A DNA stretch of 64,000 nucleotides from Celoporthe dispersa (Eukaryota; Ascomycota; Sordariomycetes; Diaporthales; Cryphonectriaceae), in the NCBI GenBank assembly GCA_016584495.1, contig WAID01000009.1, positions 3,038,001 through 3,102,000 of the forward strand, written 5' to 3'. A model generated the notes under the pieces. That model was not told where the DNA came from. It saw nothing but the letters and a program-made list of their open reading frames with translations, and made no database searches. Of this stretch, positions 9,347 to 21,548 are shown one piece after another (the first letter of the stretch is position 1; each line of letters begins with the position of its first letter). A program made the position numbers and the translations under genes.

Positions 9347-11231
9347 ACACACACACACCCACACGATGGATTGCGCAGGAGAATTTCGATTGCGGGCTAC
9401 CGTAGAACCTTTCCACAATGGCCCGGGGCACCCCGAAGCCCAGACCACAGCAGATCCCACTAATGCAGGCCCCAAAAGGGAGGCTCCGCTCTCTCTCTTT
9501 GGCCCTGTGGCGCTCTCTGTCTGTCTCTGGGGCTTCTCTCTCTCCCTCTCTCGCTGGCCCGAGGGGCTCCACAAAAGTTGCGGCGGAAATCTTCTGATGA
9601 TGAGGACACTTTTGGAACTACTAGACCTAATCTTGCATCGATTGCCCGGCAGACCGGAGATCGTTGGAACGATTCGCGTCGCGGGGCCCCTAAACGAAGA
9701 CGGGGGTGGTTAGGAAGGAGGGAAAAAAAAAAAGAAGAAAAAAAGAAAAGGTGTTGTGTGCCCGAAAGCAGTAGCAAGACAGGGAGGGGCGGGACCCGCC
9801 GAGATCTGGTCTCATCTCAGTTTGGTGTATGTGTTTTTTTTGTGTGCCTTGTTCATCATGATCTTATGATTCTTTCTCGTCCACCTTCCTACCCTGGAGG
9901 ACGGATACTACATAGTTATGCATAATATAGTACAGATATATAGCATATAGGTCGATGTCTCGCAGCTCCCTCTTGCTGTACCTGAGAACCGCGCAGCTCC
10001 GAAGGGGCAGTGGGACGATTTCCATGCGGGTATGTTTCACTCCGTGCACTCCATTGCTAAAAACACTGACTCAACGGCAGGACGGGATGGAGGGTGAGAG
10101 GCTACTGCTGCTAGCTTGCCGTACACCCGAAAGAAAAAAAAAAGATGTCATCGTGATCATGATGATGATCATGATGCATTATTCAGCAGTTGTCTTTTTT
10201 ACTGGAGCCCATGTATGTACCATAGTACATCATCTTCGACAACACCCCACCTGGCCTTTTTCATGCTTGCCTCAACTTGCTATAAGATAATGCCACGTCT
10301 GAAAAACTTGTGGTCCAGCCCAGCCAGCGAGGCAGTGCATTTTGGTGATCGACATAGACGCTGCATAACCAAGAGGGAACCGCATGGTATAGTAGCTGTG
10401 GGTACATGGCACTGTACCGTATGCACACAGCATACGATCATGCGAGTAGTGATCGGGACACAGTAGTCTTGGGAAGAGACCATCGTGACACAATAGTAAA
10501 TTTCATCTTGGTCTTCCTCTGACTCGACCTCGTAACCCGCCGAGGCCGCAGGAGGTCAAGATATACAGTACATACCTTTGGATTTTGCACAACACCATCT
10601 CGCACGCACAAGATCACGCGCGAGAGAAAGTACCTACCACGCATCTGTCGATGAGGGATCGATCGCGATCAAGCGACACGCCAGCCTTTCTCCTCCTCCG
10701 CAGATCATCCAGCCTAAGGCCAGCTCAGCACACACTGCATTCCCGAGGGTGTGAGGGGGGCAGCCAGGATAAAGATCTCCGACTGGCTGGCCTGGCTTCA
10801 TTGTCTCCAGTCATGCAGGAGACAAGATACTGTGTATGCAAGCCGGGGCGCCTACTGCAGCGTGTATGTACATTTACCCCGGCGGGTTGGTTGCTCTGCG
10901 GGCTTTGCGGGATGTGAGTGGGTCGACATGGAACTACAGCACACTACTGCAGGACCTCCTCCTCCTGCGCGGGGCGAGGGAGGGAGGGAGGGAGGCGTGT
11001 GAGAGGAAGGGAAAAGATGGGGCAAAAGGTGATGTGCTGGCCTCGGAGGAGGGGGGAAGGATGAGGACAACACGGTTGTTGTCGTTCTAGCCAGTGTTCC
11101 CCCCAGCGTATTCATTCCCCGCGGGCAACAGAGGGTCCTCTGGAGAGGGTACGTACCATACGTAGTAGTTGCGTGGATTTCTTCTCTCTCTTTTTGTTTC
11201 AGTGAGAGCCTTTGTCTCCCAGCCAGACGGT
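9089..11231. other. Intergenic with CA microsatellite and purine/pyrimidine tracts
   Basis: Holds a CA/AC run at about 9309-9362, an A-rich tract near 9725-9750, ATG/ATC-rich repeats near 10155-10175 and G-rich tracts near 10970-11060. ORFs in this stretch run across these simple repeats and do not look like proteins. The right end is the promoter and leader of the beta-lactamase-like gene. Confidence 0.5.
9309..9362. repeat. (CA)n microsatellite
   Basis: An imperfect CA dinucleotide run of more than 50 bp, interrupted by CCC at two places. It produces meaningless repetitive ORFs on both strands. Confidence 0.9.
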
Positions 11232-12716
11232 ATGGAGAAGCTCGACCGTATCCTGGAATCGCATGTCGCCCAGGACGGCGAGACCCCAGGCAGGGACAAA
11301 CTGCTGGGCGCAGCCTTTGTGGTTGTGAACAAAGATGGTGAGCCGGCCAGCCGTGACACACACACACAACCAAAATGTGTCTCTTCTGTAAGGATCCTCT
11401 TGGCTGACCAGGTCCTTACCCGCCCCATGAAAGGTGTCATCTATGAGGGCTCGGCAGGACGAAACCTCTCGTCTGCAGGCTCGCCCCCCTTCACGCCCGA
11501 CTCCTTCTGCTGGGTCGCCTCCATGGCCAAGCTCGCCACGGCGGCGTGCGCCATGAAGCTCGTCGAGAGGGGCCTGGTCGGGCTCGACGAGGACGTGCGG
11601 CCTCTGGTGCCGCAGCTGGCAGAGGCCAAGATCCTGAGGGGTTTCGTGGGGAACGATGTGCCCTTTCTGGAGGAGAACACCACCCCCATCACGATGCGGT
11701 AGGCCCTTACGCCCAAGTATAGCTTCAATACCCTCGGGGCCCAAGTAGAAGCTGATCTGAGCTCTGCTCTCGCCCGCCCCCTGTCTCTTCTCGACAGCCA
11801 GCTGCTCCTCCACACCGCAGGCTTTGCATACGGCAACGGAGATCCAGACCTCATCAGGTGGGCAAAACACACTGGGCGCCGCCATGACGACCTCCAGGGC
11901 ACCGTCGAGATCTGGAACACACCCCTCAAGTTCACACCGGGCCAGGGCTGGTGCTACGGCAGCGGCGTCGACTGGGCAGGCCAGGTGATGGAGAAGATCA
12001 CGGGCAAGAGGCTGAACGAGTGCATGGCCGAGGAGATCTTTAGGCCGCTGGGGATGAACGACACTACGTTCCGGAGGGCGCTGCTGCTCTCGCGGGTCCA
12101 GGACCGGAGCGTGCCGACTGCGAACCGGGCTAGGGAGTCGGGTGAGCTCACGACGGGGGCACATTTCCTCCCTGCCGATCCGGAGGTGGACAGCGGGGGT
12201 GGTGGGCTTCATACGACGGCTGCAGACTATGCCAGGCTGTTGCAGGCCCTGCTGAAGGCCTCTTCGCCGTCCTCCTCGTCGCGCGGGCCAGCCGACGGCG
12301 GGTTGCTGCTGATGAAGAAGGAGACGGTGGACGAGATGTTCCGGCCGCAGCTGACAGACAAGGAGAGGCGCTGGCTCGAGTTCATCACGGGCCTGTTCCG
12401 CGAGGGAATGACCCCGGATTTCGAGCCAGGGACACCGCTGGACCATGGTCTGAGTGGTGTTATAAATATGGCAGACGCCGCCGGCAAGAGGAAAAAGGGG
12501 AGCATGATGTGGGCTGGGATCTGCAACGCGCACTGGTTCATCGATCGTGAGTCAGGCATTGGGGCTACGCTTATGACCAACGTGATGCCCCAGCCTGATC
12601 CGGTTGTTGTCAGGGTGTGGGACGAGCTGGAGCGGGCTCTGTACAGCGCCTTGCCATCTCTTGACCATCATCAGCAGCATCAGCACCCGCATCATCTCTC
12701 CTCTCAGCACTTGTGA
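11232..12716 (+). CDS. Beta-lactamase-family serine hydrolase (class C / LovD-like)
   Basis: Exons 11232-11337, 11434-11698 and 11798-12716 give 429 residues; introns have donors GTGAGC and GTAGGC, and the first has a GCTGAC branch site. The frame is open upstream of 11232 but has no earlier ATG. The SxxK nucleophile motif is Ser65-Met-Ala-Lys68 within WVASMAKLATAA. The second motif is Tyr177-Gly-Ser in WCYGSG. The fold family covers class C beta-lactamases, esterases and acyltransferases such as LovD. Fungal members of this size, with no signal peptide, are usually cytosolic esterases or transferases, some inside secondary-metabolite clusters; no such cluster is visible here. The C-terminus ends in a His/Gln-rich tail (DHHQQHQHPHH). 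Substrate unknown. Confidence 0.88.
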
Positions 12717-12766
12717 TTGAGGCTGTGAAGCGTGGAGAAGAATAGCAACTTCGTCTCGCTCGCGCG

Positions 12767-12807
<41 letters not shown>

Positions 12808-14580
12808 TGCGTGTGTGTGTGTGTCTCGTATAACAGTAGTGGACACTCACCTTCTCTCTTGGCAAGTAAAGCAATGGAGTCGTTGGCGCGTGCCCTCCCC
12901 ATAAATTGCCCTAGAGCCGACCATTTTTTTAATAAAAAAAAGGGATTAAAAAAATCCCAGCAACTCCATCGAGTCCAGTCAGTCGACAGTGCTCCGTGTG
13001 TGTCCTCGGAACACAGCTCCGTTCCTTACTCAGCGCTGCGACCTCGGGGAGGCGACAGGTTGTCTCGAGTATGGTGTCAGTATGTGGAACTCTGGCTGCT
13101 GAAATGTATGTCGTCTTCACTATGACGCTTGGGAGGGTATTACAGCCTGTTCGTAATCTGGATTTTCTCTCGGCCTCGACAACGCGATGTGCCTTGAGCT
13201 CCACAGGACTTGCTTGACTAGGATCGTGGCTTAAGTCTTTGTCTTGTGCTGGGATAAGGCCTCTCTCTCTTGCGCAGACCTTGTGCCGTTCTTCTGTCAT
13301 GGTCCAGTACTGTGGAGAAGAGAGACACAGAGAGAGAGAGAAAGACGGGGCTCACCTGTCATGTGGAGATAGTCCTTCCCGAGCCTCTTGTTCCCTCTGC
13401 ATGTAAAGAATCGTCAAAGCCAAAGAAACGATGCCCAATGCGACGTCATCGCGAGAGTTTGGTGATAGCGGCCGTCTCTGTTTACCCAGCTTCATACCGC
13501 GAGTGGCCTCGGGAACATAACAAGATAGACAGCCATCGCCGGCAAGAACCACCACATGTCTGAAAAGTTTCGTTCTGTACTGGTTCGTCTTGGTGCGAGT
13601 CTGGACCTCCCAACGCCGGCCTCCCGTCTTCGTACTCGCGCCTCGACAGAGTTCCGCCCCACACACCACAGGCTTGACTTGGGAAGCACAGGCGTGGATA
13701 TAGCAGCGAGGATGACCCCGGATGAGCGTATTATTTCGGGAACCGTCCCAGTAGTCCAGGTGCTTTCAGTGGCCTTGGCTCAGGTTGGATATTTGTGCAT
13801 GTGGCTACGTTTGGATTCGGATTGGCTGTCGGGCAGCATCAGGAGTTGTTTCCTCGCTGAGATCAGGAGAGCGGAAAGACGGTCTTGTCACGATGGGTAG
13901 CAGTGAGAGAGGGGATGCGCTTCGTCGTTCGTCGTTCGTCGCAGGGCCATCATGGATATTCTCAAGGCAACAAGAAGAGCTAAACGGGAGAAAGAAGAAG
14001 CTGCTCATTCTCGCACCGCTGCGAAGCAGTCTCAGCGCTAGAAAGCACTCGGGGGCGGCCTGTAGCCTTGGGGTTCAGCGATGTCATTGTCCGCGTGCCA
14101 GGCCTGCCAGGGGTTTACACTACAGTGGCAGCCGCCTGAAAGGAACTCCCCTCCCCCCCGTCCCCCGCTTGCGACCTTCTCATTGGCGGCGCGTCACTCT
14201 GCAGACCCCGCTAATCAACAGCTACAAGGCCCTGCGAACCATCACTGTCGCAATCATCGTCATCTTGGCCCAGGCAGCCTGCCAACGTCCCCTGCGCATT
14301 CACCCTCTCCTCATCCAGCACCCGCGAGACTCTCTTCTGGAGCACACGAGGCAAAACAGATCGGAACAGGACACAAGCTATCTTAGACGAGCCTTCCATA
14401 CCCAAACAGCGATACCCAATAACGAGATCTACCCCGCCCCCGGCCCAACCCAAAGACCAACGCACGGCGCCCCAAGACCAGACGCAAGGCCCCAACAGAC
14501 CACACACACACGCACACACCTTACGAGCCCCAAACCCACACCTCTACTCTCCCTCCCCTCCCCCCTCCAGGTCGGCAAAG
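12717..14580. other. Intergenic; leader of vps60 at the right end
   Basis: Contains a CT then GT microsatellite (about 12767-12824). A poly-T/poly-A stretch lies near 12925-12955. The region 14140-14580 is C-rich and probably the promoter and leader of vps60. A 361-residue ORF (13785-14870) runs through it into another frame of vps60 and is not believable as a protein. Confidence 0.5.
12767..12824. repeat. (CT)n(GT)n compound microsatellite
   Basis: About twelve CT units are followed directly by about twenty GT units with one GC interruption. It lies 50 bp downstream of the beta-lactamase-like gene. Confidence 0.92.
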
Positions 14581-15228
14581 ATGAACCGCCTCTTCGGCAG
14601 CTCCTCCAAGACCCCCCGCCCGACCCTAAACTCCGCCATCTCGGGCGTCGACGAGCGCATCTCCTCCATCGACGTAAAGCTCGCCTCCCTCAACGCCGAG
14701 CTCCAGACCTACCAGACGAAGCTCTCCCGCATGCGCGACGGCCCCGGGAAGACAGCCCTCAAGCAGAAAGCCCTCAAGGTCCTCCAGCGGCGCAAGGCCT
14801 ACGAGGCGCAGCGGGACCAGCTGCAGTCCCAGGTCTGGAACATGGAGCAGGCCGGCATGATGCAGGATAACCTCAAGAACGTCATGACCACGGTGGACGC
14901 CATGAAGACGACGCAGAAGGAGCTCAAGAGACAGTACGGCAAGGTCGACATCGACCGCATCGAGCGGCTCAACGACGAGATGGCGGACCTCATGGACGTC
15001 GGCAACGAGATCCAGGAGAGCCTTGCGCGCAGCTACGATGTCCCCGAGGATGTCGATGAGGCCGAGCTCGATGCCGAGCTGGAGGCGCTGGGCGCCGAGG
15101 TCGACCTGGAGAGGGAGCTCGGTGGCGGCGAGGCCCTGCCCGGGTTCATGCAGGACGAGGTGCCTGACTTTATTGACGAGCCGCCGGTGACGGAGGCCGG
15201 GAAGGCCGTCAAGGAGGCTGCTGGCTAG
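14581..15228 (+). CDS. vps60: Vps60 / CHMP5, ESCRT-III accessory subunit
   Basis: A single-exon gene of 215 residues. Vps60 is a Snf7-family protein that acts with Vta1 and Vps4 at endosomes, in multivesicular body sorting of membrane proteins to the vacuole. The start MNRLFG and the continuous helical, charged pattern (about 25-145) are characteristic of the CHMP5/Vps60 branch. The basic first half and acidic second half, rich in Glu and Asp after about residue 155, match Snf7 proteins, whose acidic tail folds back for autoinhibition. Length matches the family (about 215-225). No intron is evident. The ATG at 14581 gives the canonical N-terminus. Confidence 0.93.
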   Translation: MNRLFGSSSKTPRPTLNSAISGVDERISSIDVKLASLNAELQTYQTKLSRMRDGPGKTALKQKALKVLQRRKAYEAQRDQLQSQVWNMEQAGMMQDNLKNVMTTVDAMKTTQKELKRQYGKVDIDRIERLNDEMADLMDVGNEIQESLARSYDVPEDVDEAELDAELEALGAEVDLERELGGGEALPGFMQDEVPDFIDEPPVTEAGKAVKEAAG

Positions 15229-15951
15229 TAGCTCGCGAGAGCTTGGTAATGTCATGCGGCAGCGGCGAGACAGAGCCGGCGTTGGGGTGGGACGGGAGTT
15301 GGTGGCGTTGAGCGCATCGTGGATGGGGATGGCGCTTCTTTTACAGGGAGCAAGACCGATCAAGAACACGATGAATAATACAATTGTGGGTATTATATAT
15401 TGACAGACAGCAGGAGTCCGTCGATTGTGGCTCGACCTGACGATGCAGTATAAACTGACTGCAGCCCGTGGCGCCAGAGCGTACAAGATGCCGACCAGTA
15501 GGGAAGGGTCTGAAATATGTATGTGTGGATAGACGGAATGTTGAAAGCTTGAGCTGGATGCTACCTCTACAATGCACTACCTATCGTATACCTCGTCAAA
15601 AATTATTTCGTTTCTTCATGAATTTCCGGTGCGTCGGATCCTCCTTTCTGGTCGTCCCAAGGGACCAGTCCCGTTATATGTTCCTTGCCTTCCTGTAACA
15701 CCAACGACTCTTTCTCTCTACCTGTCCTCCCATGACTCCCCAAGCGATGCGTGCCAGCCAAATAGACGCTCCCTCAGATGCCGCCGCAAAAGAGTCCAGG
15801 TAGGTCAGAAGCCGCCAAGGTTGTTGATGTTGCCGTCGGCGGCGTCGACAACCACCCCAGACAAACCATGACATTGGCCCGCGGATCAGGTTCATCGGGC
15901 GCATCAGCCGCGTTTCCCAGCGCACACCTGGTCTCCCACAAGAGACGCTCA
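15229..15951. other. Intergenic, convergent 3' flanks
   Basis: Lies between the ends of vps60 (+) and the F-box/WD40 gene (-). It holds short random ORFs only. AT-rich stretches near 15340-15620 may carry polyadenylation signals, none distinct enough to name. Confidence 0.5.
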
Positions 15952-18900
15952 TCAGTCGACAGTAGCAAAGAACCGTGCGACCTCCTCCAGAGCAGGATCC
16001 CCATTACAAAAGTCCCAACCCACGATGACGCTCGTCTGGCTACAACAGATGATCCGGCGGGCATCAAACTGCAACTTGTAGATCCGAGTAGGCATGCCGA
16101 CCTCAGGCACATGCGCGTGGACGCGGTGACCACCTGGGCCGGTGGGCGGCGGTGGTCCGACGACGCTAGGGTTCACTGCCGAAGCGACACCAGGGGCTGC
16201 CGCCGAGGTCCCGGCAGGATTCCCACTGGCGCCCACGCCCGCGTCGTCATCAGACGTGCCATTGCCGGCCGCCGCAGCGTCGGCAGCAACAAGACCTTGT
16301 TGGAAGCCGTGAACACGCGCCCTCGCCTGTGCCACCTGCATGCGCACCGTCGCGGCGCTGACCACCTGCCGCAGCTGTGACCGGACGAATGGGCTGCCTT
16401 CGCGGTCGATGGCGGCCTGGAGTTGGCTCTGCAGGGTGAGCATCGCTGGGTAGTTCGCCAGGGCCTGCTGGAGCGCGTGTACGCCCTGGGGCACAATGTG
16501 GTCGACCATCTGGATGTAGGACTGCGTGGTGGCCGGGTTGATATTTGCCACAACCGGCGAGGTGACGTGGACGAGGTCCCCGATGGGTTCCAGTGGCATG
16601 GGAGGGAGCTGGACGTTGGTGAGCACCGGGCTCGAAAGATTCGAGAACCGTGGTCTTGACGCTCCACCGGCGCGCGCCGAGGATGGCATGTGCGATGCGC
16701 CAGCGGCAGCCGATGCTCTGGAGGAGCTACCTGACCCCGACGAGCTCGGCGAGGCAGACGACGTAGACGCGTTTACGACAGTCGAGCTGGGGCCCGCACC
16801 CCGAGAGGCCCGAGCAGCACTGATGGCGGTAGAGATGGCCTGCCTGGAAGGGACGGGAACCGAATACCCCCGCCTGGAAAAGCTGCCAGGCCCCATGCCT
16901 GCGCCGCCGCCGCCGCCGCCGCCAGGTCCATTTGCTGGGCCGGGAGGACCGGAAGGAGGGCCGGGAGGCGGCCGGGCGTCCGTGCCTTGGGTTCGCTGGG
17001 CTGCCTCGTCCTGCTTCAGGTGGTGCTGTGGTCTCCACTTGCCCGTCTTGTCCCTCCTCCAGATGATGATTGTCTTGTCGTACGAGCCAGACACAATCCG
17101 GCCCCACCTCTTCCCACCACCTCCGCCGGGCGGGAGCTTCGCCCCGTAGGCTGTTATCTCTTCCGGGTCTGAGCTTCCAGCATTACCATGCCGGCCTTTT
17201 CGTGGTGAGGCAGAGAGCTCGCCGTCCTCCAGGGCCTTCATGTACGCCTGGTCGACCCTCTTGGCTTCTGCGGCATCCTCCTCGGCGCTCCAGGGCAGGT
17301 CACCAAACCCGGCCTGTACGGTCCGCACCAGGTCTGTGTGGTCCCGGAGACTGGCAACCTCTATGCCCGTGTCCCGGTCAAACACCTTGACCTCGTTGTC
17401 GCTAGAACCAGAGACAATGCGCTTGCCATCGTACTGGACACATGCAATGCCCTTGTTGTGACCCACAAACGTTCTCTTGCAGACACCCGTCTGCCAGTCC
17501 CAGACCTTGATCTGGCGGTCACCACTGGCCGAGACGACCTCGTTGTCGACGACCTGTACAGCATTCACCGCCGCGCTGTGACCCTCCAGCACGCCGATCA
17601 TGGTGAATGCTGGTATCGTTGGTTGTTGATCAAGCGACATGTCGTCGTATCCGTACTTTTTTACCAGGGTGGGAACCGGATAAACGTAGCCCGGGTCGCC
17701 CGGCTTCATGGGCCGCCTGTTGAAGATCTTGATGGTCCTGTCCTTGGAACAGGTCGCCAGGATGCGCTTGTCGAACTTGACATTCAACACAGGGTCGCGA
17801 TGGGCGTGCGTGAGCCGCTGGATGATCTCGCCGGTGGAGAACCTCCAGATGATGACGTCCGAGTCGCTGCTACCCGAGACGATGATGTCCTCGTTTGGGT
17901 CGGAGTCGAACTGGAGGCACAGGACGGAGCCGATATGCCCGATCAGTGGCTTCCGTACCAATCGTCTCGTGGCCAGGTTCCAGATGCGCAGTGTCTTGTC
18001 CCTGCTCCCGCTCACCAGGTACTCCTCGTTGTACTGGAGGGAATAGATACACTCGCCATTGTGACCCTCCTCAGGGTGATCTGGGTGCGGCAGCTGAAAG
18101 TTCCTGAAGTTGCCCTGTTCCCAGTTCATCTCTAGCTTCCTGCGCATGGAATAGAGATACTGCCAGTTCATGCGCTGTCTCTTCAGTGATGGATCCCAGA
18201 CCCATAGCCCCGAGTTGACCGAGTGAGCAGGTAGCTGCGGCGAGAGCAGAGCACCGGGCGGGCTCGCAGGGGCCTTTCCCTTTCCCTTGTTGGCAGCCCT
18301 GCCCTTCAGGGCAGAGGCAGCCGAGCTCGAGCCGGAGCCTCGCATGTTGAGGTCCCTGAACGCAGGTGTCATGTTGCTGCGGGACGAGCCGGCAAACGCA
18401 GACTGATCGGGCTCCAGCGTCTTGGGCTCATCGACCAAGGCGTGGCCAGCGTCGGTCATGGCGGAATCTTCGTCTTCCTCGAGGGACACAGCCCGCTTCT
18501 TGCGGGTGTGGCCATCTTCCTCCGACTTCTGTCTGTGCATCGACCCAGTGGCAGTCCTTCGGTTGACCATCTCCTCGGCAGCCTCGATCTCGTCCGCGAC
18601 CACCTTCCAGCCCTCGTAGTGGTATAATGTCTGCCATAGGGTCCGGTCCAGGGCCAGGCTGTACCATGCGCGACACGTCTGTGCGACACAGAGGAGGGAC
18701 ACGGGGTCCAGGTAGCCGAGGACCTTGAGACATATCTCGGCGGGCAGGTAACGGATGAAGTCGATGTAGAGCCGGGGGTTCATCTTCTCGACGATCTCAG
18801 CCACAAGGCTGGTGGGAAGATTATCAAGGAGGTCGAGAGTGAGTTCTGCTCAAGAGAGACGCCGAGGTCAGTGCCAGTCCACTGATTATTATTTTTTTGG

Positions 18901-19260
18901 GTTTTTTTTTTTAAGGTTCAGACGGCAGCGATAGCGAGGGCGTGTAGAGAGCTGCCCTGCTGTTGGCCATACACTCTTGGTGTGACGCCAATAGGCGCCT
19001 GCAGCACACAGGCCGGGACGCTGCGTATCGGACTGGGGAGGAAGGGGGGAAGGGTTTCATTACGCACGAGCTCTGAGTTCGGCAGGAAGGTTGGCAATGT
19101 GGGCGGACAGCCATCCTTTCAGCTGAACTGAAGAGGCACCCGACAATGGATTCGTCGTGGAGCCAGCATCAGCCGGCTTGAAGGTAGAAGGCTCGAGCTG
19201 GTTCAGAGGGTCCTCGGAGTAACCCTCGTCGGCCTGCTGGGACACGCCAAAGCCTTCCAT
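15952..19260 (-). CDS. F-box / WD40-repeat protein, SCF ubiquitin-ligase substrate receptor
   Basis: Exons 19260-19068 and 18845-15952 give 1028 residues. The intron (donor GTGCGT, acceptor GAGCAG, 222 bp) joins LPAELRA to QLTLDLLDNLPTS, the helical dimerisation segment that precedes the F-box in Fbw7-type proteins. The F-box follows (RYLPAEICLKVLGYLD, about residues 95-140). WD40 repeats occupy roughly 280-600, with units such as GHIGSVLCLQFD, SGSSDSDVIIW and GHNKGIACVQYD. A long low-complexity Pro/Gly/Ser region (about 650-780) and a final WD-like blade with VIVGWDFCNG complete it. Such proteins recruit phosphorylated substrates to Skp1-Cul1 ligases. Order and spacing fit the Fbw7/Cdc4/Pof class; the exact ortholog and substrates are unknown. 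The exon-1 start at 19260 is in a good context. Confidence 0.88.
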
Positions 19261-21548
19261 CGTGGGAAAGAGTGGTCAGGGCTAGTAGGAGTCGCCAGGC
19301 GACAAGTGATCGTAGGTGTGACACTGGACGTGTCCAGGTAGGGGAGTGCTGGCGGTGTATGTTGCAAGGCGAAAGTTGGGTATCGCCTCTCTCACGCAGG
19401 GCTGGACGCAGAGCGGACGAGCTGGGGCGCGCGGGCCTGGGGACAGGTCCAGTCGACGACGACGCTGAGCGGGGCCTCAGACGACGTGAGCAGTCATGTG
19501 GTGGACTGCGACTACGGAAGCCTCGGAGCTGGAATGCGTGCGATCGCGCAGTCGCAGTGGTGGTCTCGGCGGTCCGGGGTCGCGCAGCAAGTTGTGGTCA
19601 ACGCCCCAGCGCAGAGGAGTGGGATATATCGGCTGACGGGCGGCGCAGGGCTGGGACGGTAGCGGTCACGATGACTATGGCTGGCCGTCTTGAGGTGTAC
19701 TTGGTAATTGGGACAGAGGGCGAGGTGGGCGGGTGAGGTAGTTGCCACGGCACGAGGCGTGCAGTGTACCGTCGCTTGGACAGGACAGGAGGGGTAGGAA
19801 AAATCAAGGCTGACTGACCCCTTCACCTTCCAAGCTGCCTGGGGTTGAATCGAGGTTTTGAGGTTGGGGGCTGAGCTGCCATTCATGACGGCAGTGTTGT
19901 TTTCCCCAGTCTACCGTCCTATGGTCCTGTCCATGCCCAGGTCGCAGGTGGTAAGCAGCGCCCAGCCCCAGGGAGCCCATGAGGCGCTAGTGCCACCGTT
20001 TAGTGGGATCGCAGCAGTGGGCCCGGGTTCTCGCCTCCCCCTTGCAGGGACGTACAGGGCCTTCAGCGAGTGATTGCAAATCTGGGGAGCCTGTCAGGCT
20101 GTGCCATCCCTGCCGCCCACAGGGGCAGCCGCCTTCTAGCACTGCACACAGCAGCAATACTATGCCACGGAGACGACCTCTCAGCAGAGTTTTTCAGTGG
20201 CGGCACAAGACAAGACGTGGGCGTCTACAACATGCCACCTGGCTAACGGCGGGAGAGAGAGAGAGAGAGACAGGCAACGCCAATACGAGAATCGCTTAAT
20301 GGCGCGCCAGTACCATGCCGTTGGTTTTCGCCAGTCCTGTCCTTTGCCCAGCCTAGACACGTTACAGAGCCTCCGCGACGGGTCTGTCTGTTTTCGTCCC
20401 CACCATATATACACCACTGTATTTGTCCATACTTGGACTGGCGTATCGTTGCCGCTCGATGAGAAATCATGTTTTGTAGCTAAGCTACTACGGCTGCGGT
20501 CTCTGCCGAGTGAGGATGAGATCACGGTCTGGGGCCCTTGGGTGTTCTCGACCCCGGATTTCTTGTTCCTGTGGCCCTGCACGTCATATGCAGCGCTTCT
20601 TCCAGGTTTTTGCTGCACCGACACGGCGATGCTACCCTATCCCGTCGTCGACCCGCGCGTCATGGCCAGTCTGCTATTTACTGTGTACGCTTGAGGACAA
20701 TGAACTTGAAGGACCATTCGCATAGCCTTGGCCATTTTCTTGGTCGGTCTCTTTCTGCATCAACTTGTAGCATGACCTGGGGGTAGTGTCTTTAGCAACA
20801 AGGTGGCTCGGTCTATCCATGCTTGAATTCCAAACCACCCCTCCCCTCCCCCAACCCGGGCGGAGAGACTAGAGAGAGAAGAAGAAAAGAAGATAAAAGA
20901 AAGGGAGAAGAACGAGAAGAAGAAGAAAAGGGATCCAAACATTCTCTGCCATGAGTAAATTCTTAGTTGGATCAACATTTGGCTTGTTTTTGCTTCTCAT
21001 ACTGTCGGCATGTCACTAGACGCAGGGCTCTCCACTGGTGAAGATATGTATGTTAATCATCTGGTGCCTGATAGGATTGCTACACTAGGGTACTTTAGCA
21101 AACCTCACACACCAAGTACAAATTCAAGATTCATTCAACAACGCAACATTGATGATCTGGTCTCTACCTACATGAGAACGCTGCTGGCACGGGATCAAAG
21201 GCGGTCTACTACGGGATATAGGGCCTTCCATTCGCTACGGACACTTCTCGGAGACTTTGCTTAAATGTGGGACGACATGCTTTGACCAAGACATCGCAGA
21301 GGCACGTCTATGCGAACCTTGATGCACCAGCGCGGTCGTCGCTCAGAACCCATTCGAGGGGCTGTGGACGTCGTGATGCCAGGGCCTCGTCCGAAAAGTA
21401 TCCGCGCTCTGTCTATAAAAATGTCTAGTATTACAGAGACACACCAGAGCAAGATGTTGTCAAGACCATCATGCCCAAAGGCCCCCAGTCGCTACTCAGA
21501 TCTCTTGCAGTCCTCCCAGTATCATCAGCACGAAGAAACCACCACATC
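19261..21548. other. Intergenic; divergent promoters
   Basis: The left part is probably the promoter and leader of the F-box/WD40 gene. A GA-rich repeat is near 20250-20270 and a purine-rich tract near 20870-20930. No convincing coding region is seen on either strand. A TATAAAA box at 21414-21420 is probably for the methyltransferase gene. Confidence 0.5.
21414..21420 (+). promoter_or_regulatory. TATA box of the methyltransferase gene
   Basis: TATAAAA lies 57 bp upstream of an in-frame ATG (21471) and 135 bp upstream of the ATG at 21549. Position and strand fit; there is no other support. Confidence 0.4.

Noticed and set aside
11199..12533. 444-residue ORF on the minus strand
   Set aside because: It is antisense to the beta-lactamase-like gene, whose motifs and splice sites are clear; the ORF has no protein-like pattern and reflects GC-rich codon use.
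13785..14870. 361-residue plus-strand ORF
   Set aside because: Runs from intergenic DNA into another frame of vps60; low-complexity Pro/Arg/Thr content.
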